Shown in pieces: positions 22,689-27,751 of a stretch of 27,751 nucleotides of DNA. The DNA is from DATFES01 sp035457725 (GTDB lineage: Bacteria > Pseudomonadota > Alphaproteobacteria > CACIAM-22H2): NCBI GenBank assembly GCA_035457725.1, contig DATIBC010000009.1, forward strand, positions 1 through 27,751. Direction: 5' to 3'. The translations under genes and the position numbers were made by a program. Position 1 is the first letter of the stretch. Each line of letters begins with the position of its first letter. A model generated the notes under the pieces. The model was not told the origin of the DNA. It searched no databases and saw nothing but the letters and a program-made list of their open reading frames with translations.

Positions 22689-22715
22689 GCCACGACCGCC
22701 ACTCGAAGTTTTACG

Positions 22716-23384
22716 ATGTCCGACATTTTCGATCTGTCCGGTCCTAGCTACGGCCCCGCGTCGGGCGGCCAACCCGAATCATTGATCGTCCTGTTGCACG
22801 GTCTTGGCGCCGATGGCAACGACTTGATCGGATTGGCGCCCTACTGGGCCCGCGCGCTGGCGCGCACGGAATTCATTTCGCCGCACGCGCCGTTTCCCTG
22901 CGACATGGCGCCGTTCGGCCGGCAGTGGTTCAGCCTGCAGGATCGATCGCCGGCGATGGTCCTGGCCGGAGTGCAGGCGGCGGCGCCGATTCTCGACGCG
23001 TTCATCGATCAAGCGCTTGCCTCGCGCGGTCTCGACGAATCCCGGGCGGCGCTGGTCGGCTTCTCGCAAGGGACGATGATGTCGCTCTACGTCGCGCCGC
23101 GCCGAAATCGCGCCTTCGCCGCCGTCGTCGGATACTCGGGCGCCGTGATCGGCGGCGAGACGTTGGCGGCCGAGACGCGCTCGCGTCCGCCCGTGCTGCT
23201 GATTCACGGCGACGCCGATCCGGTCGTACCCTTCCAGGCGCTCGCGGCGTCGACACAGACGCTGCGCGCCGCCGGACTGGAAGTGGCGGCGATCGAGCGC
23301 CCCGGTCTGGGACACTCGATCGACGAGGATGGGCTCCTGCGCGGCGGCCGGTTTCTGGCCGAACGGCTCGGCGGTGTGGCCTAA
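22716..23384 (+). CDS. Carboxylesterase/phospholipase-type alpha/beta hydrolase
   Basis: The 222-residue protein belongs to the Abhydrolase_2 (carboxylesterase, acyl-protein thioesterase-like) family: LIVLLHGLGADGNDLIGLAP (23-42) is the oxyanion-hole region, GFSQGTMMSL carries the nucleophile S117, HGDADPVVPF the Asp (D168) and GLGHSID the His (H200). Substrates are typically short acyl esters or lysophospholipids. No signal peptide, so cytoplasmic. The ATG at 22716 starts the conserved region; the frame upstream overlaps gluQRS and is not similar to the family. Confidence 0.93.
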   Translation: MSDIFDLSGPSYGPASGGQPESLIVLLHGLGADGNDLIGLAPYWARALARTEFISPHAPFPCDMAPFGRQWFSLQDRSPAMVLAGVQAAAPILDAFIDQALASRGLDESRAALVGFSQGTMMSLYVAPRRNRAFAAVVGYSGAVIGGETLAAETRSRPPVLLIHGDADPVVPFQALAASTQTLRAAGLEVAAIERPGLGHSIDEDGLLRGGRFLAERLGGVA

Positions 23385-23467
23385 GCGTCGGCGGACGACG
23401 GTTTGCGTCAAATTCGTTGCGGTTTTGTCGCGCTTTTTCGCTAATCGGCGCGGATATTGTGTTTCGC

Positions 23468-23480
23468 ACGGGTTTCCCGT
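23468..23480. promoter_or_regulatory. ACGGG-TTT-CCCGT inverted repeat upstream of the HNH gene
   Basis: A perfect 5-bp inverted repeat with 3-base spacer lies 76 bases before the HNH start, inside a 171-base gap that also has the near-repeat TCAAATTCGTTGCGG (about 23408) and TCAAATTGTGCGG (about 23483). The gap probably holds the promoter of the HNH gene, but no certain -35/-10 pair is seen. Confidence 0.25.
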
Positions 23481-23555
23481 ATCAAATTGTGCGGACGCGC
23501 GCATCGTGCGGGCGTCGGCCGACAGGGACGCCAGGGGGGTCAAGGGAGCACGACG

Positions 23556-24119
23556 TTGCGCGGCTCGATCGACAGTTGCCACGCTCTGGTGCTGAACGCC
23601 GACTTCCGGCCGCTCAGCTATTTCCCGCTGTCCCTGTGGCCTTGGCAGGACGCGATCAAGGCGGTGTTCCTCAATCGCGTCAATATCGTCGCCGAATACG
23701 ATCGCGTCGTGCATTCGCCGTCGATGGCCATCAAGTTGCCGAGCGTGATCTCGCTCAAGGAGTACATTCCCGCCGATCGCCGGCCGGCGTTCACGCGATT
23801 CAACGTCTTCTTGCGCGACCGCTTCAGTTGCCAGTATTGCGGCGACGCGTTTCCGACGCACGACTTGACCTTCGATCACATCGTGCCTCGATCGCGCGGC
23901 GGACGGACGGTCTGGGGCAACGTCGTGACCGCATGCGGCACCTGCAATTTGCAGAAGGGCAATCGCCTGCCGCGCGAATCGAGGATGTTCCCTAAACACA
24001 TGCCGACGCAACCCACGACGGCGCAGTTGCAAGAGAATGGGCGGGCTTTCCCGCCCAATTTCTTGCACGAGAGCTGGCGCGACTTTCTTTACTGGGATAC
24101 CGAACTCGATCCGGTCTAG
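23556..24119 (+). CDS. HNH endonuclease family protein, TTG start
   Basis: The 187-residue protein has an alphaproteobacterial N-terminal part (ALVLNADFRPLSYFPLSLWP, residues 10-29) and an HNH domain: zinc pairs C92xxC95 (RFSCQYCG) and C127xxC130 (TACGTCN), the catalytic DHIVPRSRGG (H108) and N122. Family length and layout are normal, so it should bind zinc and cut or nick DNA; the cellular role is not settled. I chose TTG at 23556 since GGGAG ends seven bases upstream and the family similarity starts about ten residues later; upstream ATG 23457 gives an unrelated basic tail. Confidence 0.88.
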   Translation: MRGSIDSCHALVLNADFRPLSYFPLSLWPWQDAIKAVFLNRVNIVAEYDRVVHSPSMAIKLPSVISLKEYIPADRRPAFTRFNVFLRDRFSCQYCGDAFPTHDLTFDHIVPRSRGGRTVWGNVVTACGTCNLQKGNRLPRESRMFPKHMPTQPTTAQLQENGRAFPPNFLHESWRDFLYWDTELDPV

Positions 24120-24144
24120 TTTCCGGCCGGGATACGGGCGCCGC

Positions 24145-24372
24145 TCAACGCGGCGCGAACAAATACGGCTCGCGACGGACGCGGCCGCCCGATTCGACCT
24201 GTCGCGGCGCGGCGGCCTGGCCGGCGAGACGCCGCTGGATATCGGCGATCAACGCTTCGAGCGTCGTTCGTTTGACGCGATCGCCCGCCATTACCGCCTG
24301 GACGACTGGATCGTCGAGCACGTCGGCCAGCGACGGCTCCTGCGACAGTCCGGGGATGAGCTTGCGCGTCAT
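24145..24372 (-). CDS. Conserved-looking 75-residue protein of unknown function
   Basis: The product begins MTRKLIPGLSQEPSLADVLDDPVVQAVM and is acidic then basic, with a helical middle (LEALIADIQRRLAG) and a basic C-terminus. No membrane segment, Cys pair or known motif is seen. The start at 24372 is strongly supported: GAGGAG with six-base spacing precedes it. A good sigma70-like promoter lies 87 bases further upstream. These features, and the coding-like codon use, argue that it is a real gene; the function is unknown. A DNA- or RNA-binding adaptor is only a guess from size and charge. Confidence 0.7.
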   Translation of the reverse strand: MTRKLIPGLSQEPSLADVLDDPVVQAVMAGDRVKRTTLEALIADIQRRLAGQAAAPRQVESGGRVRREPYLFAPR

Positions 24373-24458
24373 GGTTAACTCCTCGATCCCGTGCACCGGC
24401 GAACGTCACCATAAGCCGCCGTTGATGGACAGAATACGAAGCGAACGTGGCAAAAATT

Positions 24459-24486
24459 TGAATATCGCCAAAGATTGCCGTGACAA
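24459..24486 (-). promoter_or_regulatory. Sigma70-like promoter of the 75-residue protein gene
   Basis: On the minus strand, TTGTCA (24486-24481) and TATTCA (24464-24459) are separated by 16 bases in the most AT-rich part of this gap. Transcription would start near 24452 and give a leader of about 80 bases before the ATG at 24372. Confidence 0.55.
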
Positions 24487-24530
24487 TGTTGTAATCCGTC
24501 CGGCAGACCGCGCCAGGGCGCGAATGCGAC

Positions 24531-25097
24531 TCAAATGCGCGTCGAAAGCCAGATGGCAAGCCGCGAACCGGTCTTAATCGCCGCCGACAGCAGGGGATAG
24601 CCCGGCGCCTGATGCGCCCCGTGGGCGATGCCTTCGTCGCGATGGGCGATCTCGTCGCGGCGGAACTCCTCGAGCGTCGCCTTAAACTCCGCTTCGTCGT
24701 CGCCGAGGCGCCCGATCTGCCCGGCGTAATGCTCGTCGATGACCTCCTCGACGGCCACTGTGCAGGCCATCGCTGCGCGCTCGCCAAGAAGGGCGCTCGC
24801 CGCACCAAGTGCAAAACCGGCGACGTGCCACAGCGGCGCCAGCGCCGTCGGCCGCACGCGACGAGCCGGCAGCAGCCGATCGAAGGTGTCGAGGTGTTTC
24901 TGCTCTTGCGCCGCCATGCGGCGGATGACATCGCCCGCCGCGCCGTCGCCGAGCACCGCAAGCTGGCCGGCATAAATACGCACCGCCCCGTATTCGCCGG
25001 CGTGGTCGACGCGGAGCATCCGGGCCATCTCATCGGCGCGCGGGTGATCGCCGGGCAAGTTGCGTCGCGGCCCGGCGCGATCGGCGTCGGCGCTCAT
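24531..25097 (-). CDS. coq7: Demethoxyubiquinone hydroxylase
   Basis: Coq7 hydroxylates demethoxyubiquinone in ubiquinone synthesis using a carboxylate-bridged di-iron centre. The 188-residue product has the ligand set: E35 in HAGEYGAVRIY, E65xxH68 in EQKHLDTF, E117 in VEEVIDEHY and E149xxH152 in DEIAHRDEG. Length is normal. The start at 25097 overlaps the dsbB stop as ATGA, so the two genes are probably translated together; the frame is open upstream through dsbB, but that part is not coding. Presence implies ubiquinone-dependent respiration. Confidence 0.96.
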   Translation of the reverse strand: MSADADRAGPRRNLPGDHPRADEMARMLRVDHAGEYGAVRIYAGQLAVLGDGAAGDVIRRMAAQEQKHLDTFDRLLPARRVRPTALAPLWHVAGFALGAASALLGERAAMACTVAVEEVIDEHYAGQIGRLGDDEAEFKATLEEFRRDEIAHRDEGIAHGAHQAPGYPLLSAAIKTGSRLAIWLSTRI

Positions 25098-25603
25098 CGC
25101 GGCGGCGGCGCCGCGAGCAGGTTCCACGCGGCGATGAATGCGAAGCCGGCGAGCGCGAGCGAGAGGAGAAAGTTGTAGCCCGCCATCGAAATGCCGAATA
25201 ACGACCAGGCGATCTCGTCGCACCGCACGACCTTCTGACCGAGCAGCATGCGGCGCAGCTCCTCGATGTCGCGCGCCGGTCCGCGCGGCGCGCCGCAGGT
25301 GGCGAGACCCTCCCACCAGCCCTGTTCGACCCCGACGTGGAACGCCGATACGCCCATTCCAGCGAGGAAGAGCGCGCCGGCCAGCGCCACGAGCGCGGCG
25401 ATGGCTCGCCGCGGCTCTGGCCGCACGGTGCTCATGCCGAACGCCAGCGCGCCTATCACGATGGTCGCGACATAAGGATAGCGCTGCCAGTGGCACAGAG
25501 CGCACGGCTCGAGCCCGCCCAGGTACTGGAAGCCAAGCGCGGCGCCGAGAATCGCCAAGCTGGCGATGAGAACGGTCGTCGCGGCGAAGCGGGCCTCGGT
25601 CAT
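25094..25603 (-). CDS. dsbB: Disulfide bond formation protein B
   Basis: DsbB reoxidises DsbA and passes electrons to quinone. The 169-residue product has four membrane helices (about 8-28, 43-60, 67-88, 138-162) and the redox Cys pairs: C34 and C37 in EPCALCHWQRYPY (the canonical CxxC, with W and R following), and C103 and C128 in the second periplasmic loop. It is an alphaproteobacterial type. The 3' end overlaps coq7 by four bases; both depend on ubiquinone, which makes functional sense of the pairing. Confidence 0.95.
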   Translation of the reverse strand: MTEARFAATTVLIASLAILGAALGFQYLGGLEPCALCHWQRYPYVATIVIGALAFGMSTVRPEPRRAIAALVALAGALFLAGMGVSAFHVGVEQGWWEGLATCGAPRGPARDIEELRRMLLGQKVVRCDEIAWSLFGISMAGYNFLLSLALAGFAFIAAWNLLAAPPPR

Positions 25604-25655
25604 AGCGGCATTATACAGATGGGATGGCCGCGCGGGGACTTCGCGGCGGGTCCGA

Positions 25656-26234
25656 TCAGACGTAACGCAAAATCACGAATCCGGCGATGACCAGGCCGAC
25701 GAACGCGGTGGTGACCAGCGTCAAGTATCGCTCGATGAAGTCGCGGATCGGCGGTCCGAAGACGCGCAGCAACCCCGCGACGAGGAAGAAGCGCGCGGCG
25801 CGGGTGGCGATCGAAGCCAGCGCAAAAACCAGGAGATCGAACCTGGCGACTCCGCTGGCGATGGTGATGATCTTGTAAGGGATCGGCGTCATGCCCTTGA
25901 TGAGGATGATCCACAGGCCCCATTGGTTGAAAAGCGCCTGATACTCGACGAACTGGGCCTCGAGCTGATAGAGGGAAATCACCGCGCGGCCGACGGTTTC
26001 GTAAAGGAAATATCCAATCGCGTAGCCAAAAAAACCGCCGGCGACCGAGGTGAGGGTGCAGATCAAGGCGAACTTCCATGCCTCGCGCGGCCGGGCGAGC
26101 ACCATCGGCACCAGCATGGCGTCGGGCGGGATCGGAAAGAACGAACTTTCGGTAAATGAAACTGCGCCCAGCGCCCACAGCGCGCGGGGGTGGGCGGCAA
26201 GTCGCATCACCCAGTCGTAGAGGTTTCGGAGCAT
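25656..26234 (-). CDS. YqaA-type DedA-family membrane protein
   Basis: The 192-residue protein is a short DedA/VTT (SNARE-associated) family member: SFTESSFFPIPPDAMLVPMVLARP (26-49, seen as ESSFFPIPPDAMLVPM), the re-entrant loop motif KGMTPIPYKIITIASGVA (113-130) and about four hydrophobic segments (55-77, 104-125, 140-155, 170-190). DedA proteins influence membrane homeostasis, and some are reported to flip polyprenyl or phosphatidylglycerol lipids. The ATG at 26234 matches the family start; a 24-residue upstream extension lacks similarity and ribosome-site support. Confidence 0.9.
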   Translation of the reverse strand: MLRNLYDWVMRLAAHPRALWALGAVSFTESSFFPIPPDAMLVPMVLARPREAWKFALICTLTSVAGGFFGYAIGYFLYETVGRAVISLYQLEAQFVEYQALFNQWGLWIILIKGMTPIPYKIITIASGVARFDLLVFALASIATRAARFFLVAGLLRVFGPPIRDFIERYLTLVTTAFVGLVIAGFVILRYV

Positions 26235-26346
26235 GGCGCGGAGGTCGAAGAAATTCCCGTGGTCGCTGGCGAGGGGGCGGGCCGGGGGAGAATAGCGGGA
26301 ATGCATAAGTCATTGGTAAAGAATGAACGTTGACTCGCGCCAGCGG

Positions 26347-26374
26347 TTGACCGACCCCGACGCATCACTATGAT
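26347..26374 (+). promoter_or_regulatory. Promoter of tRNA-Leu
   Basis: TTGACC (26347-26352) and TATGAT (26369-26374) are separated by 16 bases, close to the sigma70 consensus. The start of transcription would be near 26381, about 50 bases before the mature tRNA 5' end. Confidence 0.7.
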
Positions 26375-26430
26375 GACGCCGCCGCCGGCCGTGCGCCTCG
26401 CGGCTGCGCGTAGTCGCGCGATCGACGAGT

Positions 26431-26516
26431 GCCCCTGTGGCGGAACGGTAGACGCGGCAGACTCAAAATCTGTTGCCCGCAAGGGCGTGCTGGTTCAAGT
26501 CCGGCCAGGGGCACCA
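26431..26516 (+). tRNA. tRNA-Leu (anticodon CAA), CCA encoded
   Basis: The 86-base sequence folds as a class II tRNA. Acceptor arms are GCCCCTG and CAGGGGC, with discriminator A and encoded CCA. The anticodon stem GCAGA/TCTGT encloses loop CTCAAAA, so the anticodon is CAA (reads UUG). A long variable arm GCCCGCAAGGGC and a TTCAAGT T-loop follow. All arms pair, so it looks functional. Its 3' end starts a gene-poor stretch of different composition. Confidence 0.96.
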
Positions 26517-26775
26517 ATTATTTCAATAACTTATAGAATAGATGACGATCACCGGCCACTTTGCCGTCTTGTTCGGGTAAGCGTGGGGTAAGCATCCAAA
26601 CGAAAATGAGTTGCACTCGGGGACGTCGGCGCGTCCCGCGATCCTTGCGCGTCTCGCGTTCGCCACCCCCGGCGGGAGACCCCCACGGGGTCGCGCGAGT
26701 GAACGCGATTGGCTGACTTTACTCCAGCCGAAAATATCCGAAGCGAGTCGTGCGCCAAATGGTCCGCCATTGTAG
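26517..26775. other. Gene-free stretch after tRNA-Leu
   Basis: No credible coding region is seen. The first 70 bases are AT-rich and hold a tandem GGGTAAGCGTGGGGTAAGCA motif at about 26575-26594. The next 110 bases are GC-rich and strongly self-complementary (hairpin at 26654-26708). Confidence 0.5.
26654..26708. repeat. Nested inverted repeats (structured noncoding element)
   Basis: TCGCGTTC (26654-26661) pairs with GAACGCGA (26701-26708). Inside, GACCCC (26678-26683) and GGGGTC (26687-26692) form a tight hairpin with a 3-base loop. It could be a transcript-end hairpin, a repeat or a small RNA element. It lies beyond the 3' end of both flanking genes. Confidence 0.55.
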
Positions 26776-27129
26776 CTATCGACAGAAACGCTGCATCTTC
26801 TCTATGACGCGGGCTCGTGAAAGCCAATAGTCCTCCACCCAGACCCTTAGTGTTGTTTGACTGGTCGCGTTGTAGATGTCTTTGATCCCGTAAGACTCGA
26901 AATCGCCTACCACAAGATCGCCCTCATCTGGATCACTTCCCCCATAGTGTTCAAGAATTGCAAACCCCATCGTCGTCTGGATCACAAAGCGAGCACGGCA
27001 TTCGATTTGATTGAGAATGACGTATCCCTCAGCAGCCAATACAGGCGCAGGTATTAACGCTGCAACGAGGGTGAGAACCAGTCTGCTCCGAATAGCGGCG
27101 CGGTGCAGATCCTTTCCAGCCACGGCCAA
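26776..27129 (-). CDS. Small secreted protein of unknown function
   Basis: The 117-residue product has a signal peptide (hydrophobic LVLTLVAALIPAPVLA, cleavage near AAEG, about residue 33) and a compact mature part of about 84 residues with two Cys, one near its start (IECRARF, C44) and one at the very end (QRFCR, C116). A disulfide between them is possible. The mature sequence is well formed (strands, then VWVEDYWLSRARVIEKMQRF helix), which supports a real gene. The start is uncertain: TTG at 27129 as listed, or GTG at 27123. No family is recognised. Base composition is lower in GC than the genes to the left. Confidence 0.65.
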   Translation of the reverse strand: MAVAGKDLHRAAIRSRLVLTLVAALIPAPVLAAEGYVILNQIECRARFVIQTTMGFAILEHYGGSDPDEGDLVVGDFESYGIKDIYNATSQTTLRVWVEDYWLSRARVIEKMQRFCR

Positions 27130-27488
27130 CCAAATTAGGGCATATTCGCTCAGCGGCAGGTTTGCGGCGCGTCGAGATACGCCGGACGTGGCTGTCTCGC
27201 ATAGCTCATAACGTGACGGTCGGCGATGACGATTCCCTAGAGTCGGCGATAGGCACGATGTAGCCAGTAACGCCGAGGGCGCGCCGCAACCGGTTCAATA
27301 CCGCTCGCGGGAGCGACCAACGTCAGCGCGACGCAATTCAAGGTCAATAATGACCGGCGAGTTGCTCTGCAGTGGACATGATTCCCATGACCGATCATGA
27401 CCCATTGCGGAATTAAGGCCAGATAGACTCCCCAACAGGGTCTCAATAGAATTTCACCCGCGGCGTTCTCTCAAGGCAATTGCCCTGA
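27130..27488. other. Intergenic stretch of 359 bases, no gene recognised
   Basis: It holds the divergent upstream regions of the small secreted protein and the cyclase. A 69-residue reading frame on the minus strand (27237-27446) has no start context, signal peptide or motif and is not called. No clear promoter or repeat is seen, though several ATCATGACC/GACATGATTC-like near-palindromes occur around 27375-27405. Confidence 0.4.
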
Positions 27489-27751
27489 ATGACGGAAGAG
27501 CGCATCAAGCGTCGCCTCGCTGCCATTCTCGCCGCCGACGTAGTCGGATACACCCGGCTAATGGAGGCGGACGAGATCGGCACGCTCGCGGCGCTGAGGG
27601 CACGACGCAGGGAGGTGCTGACGCCGCTCGTTGCCAAGCATCACGGCCGCGTTTTCAAACTAATGGGTGATGCCGCCTTCGTCGAGTTCGCGAGCGCTGT
27701 CAATGCCCTGGCTTGCGCGATCGAGCTCCAAACTGAGCTCAAACGCGCCCA
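27489..27751 (+). CDS. Class III adenylate/guanylate cyclase, N-terminal part
   Basis: Translation from the ATG at 27489 gives MTEERIKRRLAAILAADVVG and continues to the end of the window without a stop, so 87 residues are visible. The first metal-binding Asp is in AADVVGYTRLM, followed by DEIGTLAALRARRREVL, HHGRVFKLMGDAAFVEFASAV (seen as FKLMGDAAFVEF) with the second metal Asp in MGD, and CAIELQ. This is the CHD-type cyclase domain at the extreme N-terminus, as in the common alphaproteobacterial cyclases that continue into ATP-binding TPR domains. The usual TGDG is MGDA here. Product and C-terminal domains cannot be judged. Confidence 0.88.
   Translation, partial: MTEERIKRRLAAILAADVVGYTRLMEADEIGTLAALRARRREVLTPLVAKHHGRVFKLMGDAAFVEFASAVNALACAIELQTELKRA

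Noticed and set aside
22779..24068. 429-residue minus-strand frame opposite the esterase and HNH genes
   Set aside because: Covers two recognised plus-strand genes and has no motif.
27443..27637. Minus-strand frame opposite the cyclase start
   Set aside because: Antisense of the conserved cyclase N-terminus.
1..27751. CRISPR arrays, complete insertion sequences, prophage structural genes, rRNA, riboswitches
   Set aside because: No regularly spaced repeats, transposase, integrase, phage protein or rRNA segment was seen; no cobalamin or other riboswitch consensus was recognised upstream of the adenosyltransferase or lysA.

Overview
The window is GC-rich bacterial chromosome. It most likely comes from an alphaproteobacterium, possibly a Rhodospirillales-like environmental lineage. 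The evidence is gene order (argH, small lipoprotein, lysA, DUF4175/TIGR02302 protein, with tlpA divergent from argH; etfB-etfA-hbd next to a PduO-type adenosyltransferase and a HIG1 protein), plus Coq7, GluQRS, a DUF898/M48 pair and a methylsuccinyl-CoA dehydrogenase. The species cannot be named from the sequence alone.

Layout. 1-1800: end of a TPR protein, a secreted low-complexity protein and a GIY-YIG protein lying between near-identical palindromic repeats. 1792-7485 (minus): argH, an LptM-like lipoprotein and lysA in a translationally coupled row, then a large DUF4175 membrane protein. 7529-11265: TlpA thioredoxin, a convergent cytochrome c, and a plus-strand envelope redox/copper cluster (a Cys/His-rich secreted protein, a second secreted protein, SCO1, DUF547). 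11235-11987: an arsenosugar-type glycosyltransferase. 12069-18177 (minus): hydroxybutyryl-CoA dehydrogenase, ETF alpha and beta, cobalamin adenosyltransferase, HIG1 protein, a barstar/barnase pair and methylsuccinyl-CoA dehydrogenase. 18248-26234: mostly housekeeping genes (Nudix, DUF962, M48 protease, DUF898, GluQRS, esterase, HNH protein, a 75-aa orphan, Coq7, DsbB, YqaA/DedA). 26431-26516: tRNA-Leu(CAA) with a good promoter. 26517-27751: a sparse, less GC-rich stretch with a small secreted orphan, a nested hairpin and the start of a class III cyclase.

Functional themes. One is acyl-CoA and C2/C4 metabolism: Mcd reduces an ETF, ETF subunits and a 3-hydroxyacyl-CoA dehydrogenase are nearby, and adenosylcobalamin is needed by ethylmalonyl-CoA and methylmalonyl-CoA mutases. 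This fits an ethylmalonyl-CoA pathway, although its mutases and Ccr are not in the window. A second theme is periplasmic thiol, heme and copper handling (TlpA, cytochrome c, SCO1, Cys/His-rich proteins, DsbB). The least expected items are an intact exported barnase-like RNase with its barstar inhibitor inside the metabolic run, and the uncharacterised secreted pair next to SCO1. Nothing here is clearly a wholly new defence or mobile system.
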